64,000 nt of DNA, from assembly GCA_001986395.2 (NCBI GenBank), contig MQVO02000003.1:2046001-2110000 (forward strand). Reading direction: 5' to 3'. Both the position numbers and the translations under genes were made by a program. The notes below the pieces were generated by a model. It searched no databases, was not told the DNA's origin, and was given only the letters and a program-made list of their open reading frames with translations. Positions 11,083 through 23,100 of this stretch are shown here, one piece after another; within the stretch, counting starts at the first letter, position 1; each line of letters opens with the position of its first letter. This DNA is from Irpex lacteus. Lineage: Eukaryota > Basidiomycota > Agaricomycetes > Polyporales > Irpicaceae.

Positions 11083-14000
11083 ATGGCTTTACGAAATCAA
11101 GAGGATCTACCACCCACGCCTCAAGGAACGGTGACCGATATCCTCACTAAGGGAGGACTCAATCCCGACTCGCCCCTCGTTATGGACATCGGCGAGGTTG
11201 TTATAGACGAACCTATCGTCTCCAACGATACACCAAGTCTATCAAACCAGCAGGACGTCAATCAGAACATCGAAAACGGAACAGCTACGCCCATGGACTC
11301 CTATGTGTCCAACGACAATGTTGGTTCTCCCGAGGCTTCTAACGATACGCCGCATCCGCTGCCAGCTACCTGCGACACCTACAAGGCTTATGACCCTTGT
11401 GTGGCTACTGCTCCTGTTGGCCCCTGTGCTGTCGACAGCGATGTTGGTCGTCCCACTCTTAACGATACCGCTAGCCAGCCAAGGCAAGATGCTGAGCGCG
11501 TTGATCAGAGCGCCGATGACCCGACCTCTATGTCTAACTCGACTCAGGCTGGAAATGATATCGAGGTACCCGTTTCTGACGATACGCCGAATTCTCCAAT
11601 GCAGCAGGATGCTGAAGATATTCACGTTAGTCAAGCCGTGCCCGTGACTCCCATGCGCTAGCGCTTATCGACTCATGTCAGGTCGAGCCACAGGTCGCTC
11701 CTTCCGCTTTGAATGATGCTTCGAGTCCTTCAGCAGAGGTCGCTGAGGTCGCTGAAGAGAGCCCGAAAGTAGACGACAACGGAAGCAACGAAGATTCAGA
11801 TAATGATACCTTGATCGCTACGCCTGAGACATCACTCACTCCGACAAAGTCTGCTGCTACAGAGCCACCACTCCCGCCCATTGGGAATCTAGTGGGTCCG
11901 AAATCCTCGAGTTCTATCGTGGCTCGGAAGCCTTCGGCGCCCAACTTTATTCAACAAGAACAGGGGAGGACCAACGGAAACTACGGAGGGTGAGTGAGAC
12001 AACGGTTGATGTGTTGAAGCTACGATGATGATACCATCCTTAGATCAGAGAGAATATCCGTTCAAGAGTGGCATAAGATATATAAAGAAAATGGACTACT
12101 GCGGGGCTTCCGCACTAAAGCTCATGACGCAAGTGAGCCGTATATGTCACCCGGACAGAGTGAGTGCCAATATTCTCTGGCCATTTCCCCGGTACTCACG
12201 GGCCATCTCTATGTCTGTTCGCGTGCTTGTGTCTTACGTATTGCAGTCTTCGAGCTACCGGACGATCCAACCTATACTGTCTCAAATACGAGCAACACAT
12301 TCGTTGAAGAGCTGAAATCCGCCGCATATCAAGACGTCGTGTCGAGTGGTTTCAGTCAAACAGAGTGGGAAGGGGCGCTGTGAGTGTAGAAAGGTACCCA
12401 ATGCCGGGTTGACATAGCTCTGACAGTATACTTAGAAGTGCCTCCTTGGAAGCGTTCGCTGTTGGTGGCGTCTCTACCTCCGGCGGCTACAATAAGTCGA
12501 AGACGAAGACGAACAAGACATCTGCTGCGACTGAAGAACACATACTCGTGGCTTTCAGTGATGTGAGTGGTAGTGTGACTTGGATGGCACCTTGAAGCTA
12601 ACTCTGACTTGATAGGTTAGCAAGGCCTCGATTTCGCTCACAGCTGGTCAATTGAGCCTTACAAAGGCATGTAAAGATGCCGCTCATGCGGTGGTCAAGA
12701 CAAAGACCTTCGAATCTGTAATGACATTCATTGAGCAATTTGGCGAGTCATATATACTCCAACGGCCGTGTTCCTACACTAATTCCGCTATCTCACCCCA
12801 GGCGTTCTATTTGCGACAGAGGTCGAGCTCGGTGGAAGCCTCTTTTCTACCGAGCGCTCCTCTGGAGGCAGTCAAAGCGAGAAACATCAACTAGAAAACA
12901 AGTTTCGTGCCGCATTACAGACAAAGTTTACGATCCCCGTGGCTGTTTCTGTCAATGCGAGCATCAACAACGAGAAGCAGGATTATTCGAGCGCGTCAGC
13001 TGTCAATCAAACGTCTCAGGAAACCAAGAGCTGGAAACAAATTGGAGGCTCTTGTCTCGCTTCCGCTGAGTAGGCTGGTCGTTCTACGTTCAACTTCTCC
13101 GATTAATCTGTCTCACTAGTGCCAAGGCATGGATGGAGAGTTTGTCGCAGCCTAAGCATTGGGGTGTAATCAAGGTGCGTATCCTTTAAATATCTCTGTC
13201 GCTTGTGGGTTCATCAAGGTTAACGTGGCGCACTCTGCAGCGACGAGGGCTACAAAAGGTTGCTACGTTGGTCTCCAAATACGATGGTCTGGAGGATTTC
13301 GAGATCATTCACGACTCCGTTTTGCGACAAGGTCGCCCTCAGCCGCTGTGGGTTGACGTTATTCCGTTCGAATTATCGAATCTCGAAGTGGATACGAAAT
13401 CAAAAAGTCCAGCTATACGCGATCCCCGCATTGGCCAAGGCATTGATTCGTCAACTGGTCAATTTCTGAAACTCATAGAACCAACGCCAGAGTCACAACA
13501 GCACGATTTACCCGAACATACAGAGTGGGGTGTATATGCCGATATTCCCGAGTTGACGCACGTCCTTGTGAACTCTCTGCGGCATGAGCGAGCCAATTTC
13601 AACCTTGGTTACGTTCCACACTATCTTGGTCGAATACGGGTCTCCCAATCGCCAATATGCGAGCAGTTCACCGTCGTAACGAGATGGCTCTCTATCGGTA
13701 AAGCCACCTATCCCAACCTTGCTTCTTCATCCGGTCCTGCTCCTTTGGCCGCGGACACGAAGCTGGACCCAGACAGGTTCAAGGCCGAACATGGCGATCA
13801 TTTTGTGTCCGGTTTCGAGCAAAGATCGGTTGCTGTCGTGGTGTGGGTGGTTACCTGCGGGGACCAAGAGACCAAGGAGCGTCTGGCTACTTGGTGTAAA
13901 ACACGTTTCGATCAGCCCGCGTCATTGGACGAGAACAGCCAATTCATGGAGAGATTACTCACGAACGAGCGTACGGCCTCAGGACAGGCTTATTTTTACG

Positions 14001-14548
14001 CGAGTTCAGCGTCCTCAAAGTCAATGACAGTGCAAGACTCAGTTCCTTTCGCCAGAGCAAGTGAACTTCTTCGACAGCACAGCAAAGACGATCAGGCGAT
14101 TCTTACACGGGTACGTTTCGAACCGTATGTTCGTAGCAACGACTCTACTTTGGCTGTAGAGGACCATAGAGGGTCGTGGGCGGAAGCATGGAAGCTCCTG
14201 TACCTCACACGTCACCTCGCTGTCGTGTTGGACAAGGTTGACCTTACGCTCTCTAGCAAATCCATCAATGCTCTCGACGGGATAGAGAAGCGGTTGTTGG
14301 TGTCGCAAAGGGATGCCTTTCAAGGGAGGCAGAGCCTGAGGCCGTTAATCGCGGACATCACCAAGCTTCAGAGGACGCTACAAGATTGCTTTGATAAGAA
14401 AGCCGAGATGGTAAACGCGGAAAACCAACAGGCAAAGCAACAGGAGGAGGACGCCAGGAAACAAGAGGCGGCGAAGAAGGAGCGACAGCAAACGGTGGCA
14501 ACCGAGAAGAAAGGCACGAGTTGTTTTTCCGCTTGTCTAATTATGTGA
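11083..14548 (+). CDS. MACPF-like protein with C-terminal CaaX box
   Basis: ATG 11083 has a strong context (CCACCATGG); 11029 is an alternative in-frame start. Nine exons sum to 2985 nt (994 residues). Residues 1-285 are acidic and disordered, with repeated N/D-D-T-P units. A folded region follows (EWHKIYKENGLLRGF, EPYMSPGQ). Near residue 446 lies FIEQFG, followed by a pattern matching the MACPF signature [YWF]-G-[TS]-H-[FY]-x6-G-G except that T-H is replaced by V-L. The six-residue spacing and the GG are exact. That reading requires a GC-AG intron at 12743-12801; the GT alternative four bases later breaks the frame. The C-terminal 435 residues are one exon and include EHGDHFVSGFEQRS, then a charged helix, then the end SCFSACLIM. 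CLIM is a CaaX box with a second cysteine nearby, so farnesylation and palmitoylation on the cytosolic side are predicted. There is no signal peptide. A membrane-tethered intracellular role is inferred, not shown. Confidence 0.75.
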
Positions 14549-14892
14549 ACGATTCCTACTCTCCGAAATCAACTGGAGACATGTTTGGCACGTAGACATG
14601 GAATGACTGTAGTGCACATTTGTTTCTTACTGTACTATCCGCTTACTACTCGTCTCATCTCCCGCCTCATTAGTTTTTATTATCCTCTATGACTTCTTCC
14701 CGACGTTTTTAGACCTATTTAGAAATTCCTATTCGATTCTCAGATATCATCCTTCACTACCTCATTTTATCTACTTCGTCTCTATGGCCCACAGCACGTT
14801 TTTGCTTTGTAACTCAAACTTTGCCAGCGCTTCTGTATCCCTGTACTATCCGTTTCAATCCCTTCGTTGTAGTTCGCTCACAAGCAGCCTTA
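14549..14892. other. Spacer between MACPF-like gene and its decayed copy
   Basis: AT-rich, pyrimidine-rich sequence, probably 3' UTR of the MACPF-like gene. Weak similarity to the copy may begin near 14820. Confidence 0.35.
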
Positions 14893-15160
14893 ACGAGCAG
14901 TTCACTGTCGCGACTAGATGACTCTTTACTAGTTCTCACAGACAAGGCCATCTATCTCAATTCCGCGTTCTCACTCGATCGTGCTCGTTTCGCCGACAAT
15001 GAGCTCAATCTTGGGTTCAAGCTGTGTATACGTGGTGATCGCTTCATCACAGGTCTCGACCAGAAGACTGGTCGCCATCGTGGTGTGACTGTTTACCTGC
15101 GAGGACCTGGAAACCGAGCAGCCTCTGGCCACGTCGTGTACAGTCCAGACATTTTTGTTG
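14893..15160 (+). pseudogene. Decayed fragment of a second MACPF-like gene
   Basis: The stretch aligns at the nucleotide level to about 13660-13910 of the upstream gene. It begins at GAGCAGTTCAC and passes through ATCGCTTCATCACAGG, matching ATCATTTTGTGTCCGG, and GTGACTGTTTACCTGCGAGGA, matching GTGGTTACCTGCGGGGA. In the frame of the intact gene a tryptophan codon after the TR dipeptide is now TGA, and at least one frameshift separates this part from the downstream homologous part (DRFITGLDQ). Only the C-terminal-domain portion is present; the MACPF signature region is not. It is best read as the remnant of a tandem duplicate. Confidence 0.75.
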
Positions 15161-16555
15161 CACATCAAATCTGCCCTTTACGCGTATTGCCCTACTAGTA
15201 CATGAACGCTAGGAGTACTCAATACAAACTCAATACGAATCGTGAGGACGACAACGTTCGTTACGTGGTCTCGATATGCGGGTTCTATGAATGTGACGAA
15301 ATCAGGCTTTTATCTGCATGATTATTAGATATCTAGTACGGGACGCGCTCTGCCAGCGTGTTGTCTTAGCTCTGTATCCATCTCTATGATAGCCACAGGC
15401 ACTGAGTACTGAGGGTTTGACTCGTTGGTGGCCAGAGTGGGAATGATGTTGATATTTACAGCGGTGGATGTCGATAATTGTGAAACCAACGGCCGGCTCA
15501 GTGATGGTCTAGACGTCTGAAGACGAAGACATCGATCCTCGCATTGGCAGGAGTGGCTTGAATTCATGAAGTCGTCAGGCATAATCATGAACCATATTGA
15601 GCACTCAACCGAATGATAACGCACAGACATGTATATCAATACTTGTGGGTATATTTTCACACATTTGAAGCAACCTACATGAAGGAATGAGCAGCAAGAG
15701 GACGCACGGGCCCGGGAAATGCAAGGGCGATGTGAACTAGACGCCAAAACGTGCCGTCTGAGCCGAAGTTCGCGAACTTGTTCGGCGCTCCCTTCCATGC
15801 CTCGGAACCACTGGCATGGCCAGTCACGGTGATGGTTGGACAGCTATCATACCGTAGCATAGTAACTAGTAAGTACTGTTGAATGCAGGCGCATTCCATT
15901 TCATCAGTTTACTTACTGTACTTGGCCGACGGTCAACGTTCAACGTTCAACGCTCAGCATGGCATGTAACATCACGACCTCGGCACGCTGCCATACAATC
16001 ATCATACTGTAGCTTGCAACTAATCATTCTAGTAAGTTGCTGACACCGTCAACTTGAACTTGAAGTTGTCCGTTGGGAAAATTAGCTCAAGCTGCACAAA
16101 TACCAATTAGAAAGTAAGTCAAATTTCCACAACACGTACATCGGTTCAAGACTGATTAATGATCAGTGGAAGTTCTGCAATAATGCGTTCTGTCAGATTT
16201 GAGGACTGTTCTTCCGAGTCATCCGTTCTACTAAGTTCCAGTAGCAGGCTTATCATGGCGAGCCTCGAAACAAGACGGCCTGTTGAGGCTCGAGGTAACA
16301 TGATCGGTGGTCAAGATACACATACCGGCGCATCTTCTCAATGTACGTTAGTTATGTTCATCATGTTCCTCCCTCTCTCTCAAACATGGTATCTTTTCAG
16401 GTCTGCAACATCTGCTCCCTTTGATAGTAGGAATACAGCATTACACCTGACGGCGTGAACGCGTCGCGTTCGCCTTATCGTTTCACCGATCGTTGACTTG
16501 ATACTTCGAGCTCTCGCATAATTAACTTATGCATTATAACAGACGCGAGTTGCAC
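15161..16555. other. Intergenic region, no gene supported
   Basis: Minus-strand open frames at 15325-15899 overlap one another without a family motif. A short AACGTTCAACGTTCAACGCT run lies at about 15936-15955. I see nothing else. The end of the stretch is the promoter of the second secreted paralogue. Confidence 0.4.
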
Positions 16556-16562
16556 TATATAA
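16556..16562 (+). promoter_or_regulatory. TATA box of second secreted-protein paralogue
   Basis: TATATAA 125 bp upstream of ATG 16687, followed by a pyrimidine-rich leader (TCTTCTCTCTTTC). Position and sequence parallel the box in front of paralogue A. Confidence 0.65.
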
Positions 16563-16686
16563 GATGGCCTACACTCTTCTCTCTTTCGGTAGAGTTTGCA
16601 GTCTGTCCTGGAGACAACTGACCCTTTCGCTCTCCTTCTTTCTTCGAACACTTCTCCGTACCGTTTTTATTTAACTTCTTTTCACC

Positions 16687-19600
16687 ATGGCACTTTCATT
16701 CGGTTTGCCATTGGCCATCACACTCCTTTTCTTGGGCAGGGCCCAAGCAACTAACGACTGGAGCGTACCCTGTCTAGACGGTCATTGTTCCTATGACCTG
16801 ACGAACAACACTGCTAGCGGAAGCTTACAGATCGTACGTTCATCCATCTCTGGTTCCTATATGTCCTACGAGATACTGATTTTCTCCTTCTCAGTCTGGT
16901 TCCCCCAATGCGATTTCAGACCTTACAACTGCTGCAGGTTGGACAATTCTCAGCTGCAACCCTACCATGATGGAACAGGATATTCGTGCCATATGCACCG
17001 GCGACCCTGGTGACTGTGGTCATCTTTACTCAGGTGGCGCAGTCGACACCATTGTTCGTTTACCTGAGGATGTGAGTACTTTGCGGAAAGACTTGATGAA
17101 TGCAAAATTTACCTTTCTCCTTGTCACACAGTGCGGAGTTATGCATTTTGCCAGGGTTGCTCGGGAATGGACGCACGAAAACCAAACTATTCCTGCCGAA
17201 GTACAGACTAAGATACAGAAGCGCGACTCGAACAGCTCGGCGGTGGCTCCCACTGACGTCCGTGGGATTAGTCTAGACATGAACTGGGCGGCAGTAGACC
17301 CTGCACAGTATGTCTTTAATTCTTACCACTTCAAATACCTTCCTGCTAACGATATTATCTCGATGATAGAAACGGCAATGTGACCTTGTTCATCCAAGGG
17401 TCCAACGCCGCAGGTGAAAATGGTAACTTTACCGTCACTCCTGCTGCCCAACGGCGAGGAGTCCTTGACAACAGGGGGCAGAGCACAGAGAGCGCAGCCA
17501 GTCAGGCTTTGGGCAGTAAGTCATGCTTCTTCCGGTCCATCGGTTGCTTCAGTAGTATAATCTAATCTCTGACTTCTTAAAACGCATAGTATTCTCGCAC
17601 AAGTTCAATGAATCTAACTCTTCCCCTATAAACTTCGACAAGTCGGTCACTCTCTTCGACAAGACTATCGATTGCCCCGCATCTGGCGCATTACCTGCTA
17701 TTAATGGAGAAATCAAAGTTGGTGAGTATATTATAGCATTGTCCTGATTACCGGTTTAACTGATTGGTTACGCGCAGTTGTTGACGCGAAAGCGAAAGCT
17801 AATGTCGGTTATGGAGTTGTGGCCACGGGTACTCTCATACCCCCAGGGATCTCTGACTTCGGTTTATTTGCTAAACTCGATGGAAATCTGAGCGGCGTAT
17901 TAACTGTTAATGCATCTGCTACTGTAAGTTTTCCTGTTGATAGAAGGTCTCGCAGATTGCTTATGTTAATTGGCTATCACGTAGGCTACGTTTGACAGTG
18001 GCAAAATCCCCGTGTTCCAAGTTGCTATCCCTGGGCTGAACTTCCCGAAGTGGGTTGGCCGCTATCCAGACTGCCTACATTTCACTAATGCTAGTATACT
18101 GACTGCTCCAGAATTCTTACCCTTGGTCCATCTCTTGTGATTAATGCTCAAGGGATAGCCACACTTGATACCGAGCTCAACATGGCCGTTGATCTTGCCT
18201 ATAACATCAACAACGCGCAGCTACTCTTTCCGGCCAGCTCTCAGCCTAGTGACGGCAGTTTCTCTCCTGCAGATACGGGTCAGTCCATCCTCAAATAAAA
18301 CCCCGCCGGTATCAAAGAGCACTAAGCAGTCATTCCCGTCTTTAGGTTTAAGCTTGGCGACTGCGGCGAACGTGGCTGCATCTGGATCAATTGAAGCACA
18401 CATCATCCCAACTGTACGTGAAAGCTCCGTTTGTGTGTATTTGTTTAACTCTTTGCATTAGATCGAGTTCGGTTTGGATGCATTGGGAGGCAAAGCTAAA
18501 GCTGACATCAACCTCGATCTGGACACGTCAGCCAAGCTTACGCTCTCTCTGGAAGCTGGAGCGTCTGCCTCTAAGCAGGTTACGAGCAGACGTGATCTAC
18601 CCGATAGGCTTAGGAGAATCCGTGGCGCCAAGTCCTGGTTATCTCGTCGCGATAGCTCGGACCCCGAGGACGACCCTTTCGCAGGCGGTGCCTCGTCCGA
18701 CCCCGAGGATTCATCTGACACGTTGGGACAGCTCGCCAAGAATCGCCCACCTGTTTCCCCTCCCAAGAAAACGACTTCTAAAGCCCTTCATACCACTGGC
18801 CTTGTCACAACTTCCTCCTCTCCAACTACGGTGGCTTCTCTTAAATCGGTCAACCCCTTGCCCTCTTCCCTCTTTGGCTCTTCAGCTTTGCCAGGAACCT
18901 CCCAGGTTTTGTCTTCACCTCGTTCCTCCCAGCAAGGTCCGGTGACGACAGCTTCGTCTTCCGCCCCTAAGTCTTCTTCACCTCCCACCTCGTCTTTACC
19001 TCCTGCCGTATCTTCACTTTCCGCTTTGTCTTCACCTCTTGTTTCGTCTTCACCTCTCATTTCGTCTTTACCCCTCACTTCGTCTTTACTTCTTACTTCG
19101 TCTTCACCTCTCACGTCGTCCTCACCTCTCACTTCGTCCTCACCTCTCACTTCGTCTTTACCCCCCACTTCGTCCTTACCTCCTACCTCTTCTTCACCCC
19201 TCAATGCATCTTCACCTCTTTCCGCCAACAGTAGTTTGTTGACGACCACTTCATCTACTGCTCTCCCAACATCGGCATTGCCGCCCACCTCCACCGCTAA
19301 TAGCACTGCAACACAAGGGAGCACTTCCTTCAGCGGCTGTGTCGACGTCACAGTTGGGCTTTCCGTCAACGCAGGCGCGGATGGGTCCTTCTTCAGCCTA
19401 TTTGACAAGTCAACAAGTGTGTCGCTGTTCTCGAAGGAATTTGACCTGTTCAACGTGCGTCTTCTGATTCCTTGCTTTCGTTGTTCGCTAACTGGTCATG
19501 AATGGTGCAGAAATGCTTCGGCTCGGGATCCACAAAAAGAAGCCAAGTGTCCTCTGGCTTTATGGGCAGGAGGCATCCCCGCGACATCCTCGCCAAACGT

Positions 19601-19745
19601 GACTTGGCATGCCCCAAATCTTTGGGTGTCAGTCAGATCGTTCAAAGCGTTATACCCGCGGATAGGTATGTAGTACTATGAAACGTTGACATCATGCTTA
19701 TGTTGCTGACTGACGCAATCCCACAGTATCAAACCGAAGGCTTGA
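16687..19745 (+). CDS. Secreted protein with Ser/Pro repeat linker (paralogue B)
   Basis: The signal peptide MALSFGLPLAITLLFLG is followed by ATNDWSVPCLDGHC, the counterpart of AANDWGVPCLNGQC in paralogue A. Intron positions match, including the tiny last exon (19727-19745, ending SIKPKA). Shared blocks include GWTILSCNP, CTGDPGDCGHLYSGGAVD, REWTHENQ, NWAAVDPAQ, CPASGALPAINGEIKV, LTLGPSLVINAQGIATLDT and FSGCVDVTVGLSVNAGADG. The main divergence is the linker: here it is built of tandem SSPLTS/SSLPPT units (18960-19215) rather than Ser/His-rich sequence, as expected for an O-glycosylated spacer. A dibasic RR-containing stretch precedes it. The function is unknown; secretion or a cell-wall location is inferred from the signal peptide and mucin-like linker. 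The length is close to that of paralogue A. Confidence 0.85.
18960..19215 (+). repeat. 18-bp coding minisatellite (SPLTSS units)
   Basis: Inside paralogue B, units close to TCACCTCTCACTTCGTCT repeat about a dozen times with small changes, encoding six-residue Ser/Pro/Leu/Thr units. Confidence 0.8.
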
Positions 19746-20141
19746 TCAACAGTGTCAAGCCTATCCGGATACTACTGGACCAGTACACCGGGATTCGTCA
19801 GTAATGATGCTCTACCATGTTTAGCATTGACTGCGCCCACCATGTGAATGCATCTTTGTCTTAACTCACCAGTGTGAATCAGCCTGAGGTAGTCGCAGTT
19901 TTGTCCATTCCGGGTGATGCGTGAACGCACCCCATTGGGATCTCTTCATGGTATTGGCGTACGGCGGTCTGAGTTCTCGCAACCACTGCTTAAAGAGAGA
20001 TGAATATTTGATGAAAAACCAGAATGCCAGGGTAATGAATACATGCATGGTAAAGAAAAAAGTGGTCATAAATGAGGTATACATGGTCATACAGGTACGT
20101 GCACAGCACAAGCGATAGAATACACAAAATACATGGATATC
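19746..20141. other. Convergent intergenic spacer
   Basis: This lies between the 3' ends of paralogue B (plus) and the Hsp70-like gene (minus) and should hold both 3' UTRs. No gene is seen. Confidence 0.5.
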
Positions 20142-23100
20142 TTACTTCTTTCCTTTACCCTTCTTCTTCTTGCCTCCAGCTGTCCCAGTAGTAGCAGTGG
20201 AAGCCGTACGCGACATATCTTCAGCGGTAGGTGTAGCCTTTCCGCCCTTCTTGCCCTTCTTCTTGGCAGGCGCCCAGTCAAACTCGTCCTCTTCACCCTC
20301 CTTCTCGCCTTCGCCGCCTTCAGGGTTCTCCGTGGACTCCTCTGTCGTCTTCTGTTGGTCCTCGCCCTCGCCCTCAGCAGGTGCTGCCGCATCAGCTGGA
20401 GGAGCTGCCTCGGTCTCGGCAGGGGTGGCGGGCTCTGCAGGTGTGGCTTCAGCGGCCGGAGTCTCTGTGTTCTCAGTAGCTTCAGCGGCCGGCTCCTCAG
20501 GGTTCGCAGCCTCCTCACCCCCTGCCGGTGCCGCTGGCTCTTCGGAGGCAGCAGGAGCTTCTTCTGTGTGCTCTGGCGCGGCAGCAGCATTATCCAGACC
20601 CCAAGCAGCCGCTTCCTCCTCGGCCGATTTCGTAACATTCTTCGAACTACGTCTGGAAGCCTTGGTTCCCGGAGTTCCTGGAGTAGAGTGACCAGGTGTA
20701 GCTGGCTTCGGCGGGACGACAGCATCAGGATCGTTGGCAGCAGGTGTTGCGTCCCCATGAACAGATCCCCTCTGACTAGACGAGCCAAAGTCGAAACCTC
20801 CTGGGAGGCCACCAGACGCCTGAGGTTGTTGTTGCAGCTGCTCCTGTGAGCCACCTAAACCAAACGCATTCGTGAGCGAGCCGATCCCCCATCCACCAGC
20901 AGCATTCTTTGCAGCCGATGCACCCCAAGTCCCAAGCGACGGAAGGCCAAACTTGCTGCCGACACCTCCCGCTTGCGAGTCCCTCTTACTACCCGTACCA
21001 GACGTAGGAGTCTTCGCCTGTTCGCCCCATTGAGCGCCGCTCGTGAGGAAGTCGGAAAAGCCTGCAGTATCTGGTTTGGCATCTGAGGCCCAGAGGTCGC
21101 CGAGAGCACCTGGTGCAGCGGATGTAGGAGCAGTGCCGTGATGGCTCGTGTTGCCCCAAGCAGTGTCAACGGGAGGAAGGGCAGGCGGGTCGGCGTGGTG
21201 AGCTTCCTCGGCAGGAGGGGGTTGTTCGACGGGTGGCTCAGGTTCTGGCCTGGGCGGGATGACCGCATCGTCATCTGGGTCTTGCAGTGCGGCCGCCGGC
21301 TCTGCAGGTGCAGGTTCTGGTGGTGGCTGTTCGACAACTGGAGGTTCTGGTGCAGCTTCAGGCTCGGGCTTCGGCGAGGGTACACGTGAGATGGCTCTAG
21401 GAGTGTTTGCTTGGGGCGTCGGAACCTTAGAAGGAGCCTTCGAGGGTGCCTTAGAGGGAGCCTTCGATGGACCCACAGGTGTAGCAGCCTTCGGCGTGGG
21501 AGCATGAGAAGCAGCAACACTAGCGGCAGGTTTGGGAGTAGCAGCAACACTAGGAGCTTTGCTACCCCAAGCGGGTGCTCTAGGTGTAGCGGCTCCAGAG
21601 GCGCTGACTCTAGGAGTCGCAGCCCCAGGAGTAGCAGCTGGAGTAGCAGCCTTAGAGACCGCAGCTGGCGTAGCGGCTTTCGATGCTGGTACAGTGGGAG
21701 CTCTGGACGCGGCAGGAGGTGTGGCAGGTTTAGAAGCGGCTTCAACAGCGGAGACAACCTCCTCGGGTGGTGGCGGGACAGCTTCAGGAGGGATGGCGCG
21801 AGGTGTGGCTACACCAGACGCAGGCATCGGCGTGCGCGTTGTCGACGCGGGTGGACTAGGCTGCTTGGACGCGGGCACGGAAGGCTGAAGGTCAGGTGCA
21901 GGCTGAGCAGGAGGAGTAACATAGTCCAGATCTTGGGCGATAGGCTGCGACATGAGCGACTCGAAGTAGGAAGCGTTCAACCCGCGAGGAGTGTCCCTCG
22001 GAGTGGTAAGCGCAGATTGTGCCACACTCTGAGCTGCACTCGTATATGCGCTCGCTGCACCCCAAACGGAGGACAGAGCTTCTCCCAATTTGGCCGTTGC
22101 GTTCGTTCGTACTGAGACTTTGCTCTCGCCAGAGACGTTCAACGAGCGATCTCGCGGGGACATCGGAGATGCTGCTCGGCCCTCTAGGGGTGCAGAGCGT
22201 TCACGATATTTGCCTTTGTCTACTGGAGTAGAAGCTACTGATGTACGACGGCTGTCGACGGTTGATTCAGGAGCACGGGAGCTGAGTCCTGAGGCTCGTC
22301 TGTCATACGCCGGTCGTGAGGAATGAGACGACGAGGATGTAGTCCTTGTGCGGGACTCGGAGGGGGTGCGCGCCGCCGACGGGACCTCTGAAGACCTATG
22401 CGATGATGTGTGGGGAGTTTGAGCTACACTGGCTGTGCGGGAGGCGCTCCGCGATACTGTGGCAGAGGGTGCCTTGGAGGATGCGGAGGAGCGGTGATGC
22501 GATGACCTCGAGTGGGCCGACGACAGGACGTCGTCGTCTGCCAAGTCCAGATCGTCCTCGTCTGCGCGGTGTCCGCTTTCGTTGTACACAATAGAGGCGG
22601 GACCACTACAAATCGGATCAGTATTCGAGACGGAGACGGATGTTGCTTGTGAACTCACTATCGGATCTTGTTCTGCAATATGCAAGCGAGACGGAGATCA
22701 ACGTGAGCTCAAATAAACGGAGGAAAAAGACAATAAGAAAACTGACGTTGTCCGTCCACTTAATCCTAGCCCTAAACTCCGTGAGACCAAAGTGAATCTC
22801 GATACTGAACACGATCGTCCAGTACATCTTGCCTCCTTTACCCTCCTTCGACTGGGCGCTCCCAGCGAGAGGCGACAAGTCGGCTCGGACGTAGCATAAC
22901 GTCGAGAAGTTATCTAGTGGTGCGGGTACACATTCGCTGAGAATGGGAGGTGTATGAACGTAAGGGTGAGATGAGCGTACCTGCGTTGCGATGTATCCAT
23001 TTCGGGATGACGTCCCCGCCTCTGAAACACCATATCTCGACTTCGAAGACCGAGAGCGTCGAGAGATTGGTGACTTCAGTGCAGTACTTCCTACTGAACA

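Noticed and set aside
14821..15198. 125-codon plus-strand open frame as an independent gene
   Set aside because: It is out of the homologous frame in part and matches the MACPF-like gene at the nucleotide level; better read as a pseudogene fragment.
15325..15899. Two overlapping minus-strand frames
   Set aside because: They overlap in different phases, and neither has a recognisable domain or good start context.
20133..20849. Long plus-strand open frame opposite the Hsp70-like gene's tail
   Set aside because: It is the complement of the biased Ala/Pro/Lys-coding exon; the product is low-complexity and has no start context or domain.
21411..22115. Plus-strand Arg/Ser-rich frame
   Set aside because: Antisense shadow of the disordered Hsp70 tail.
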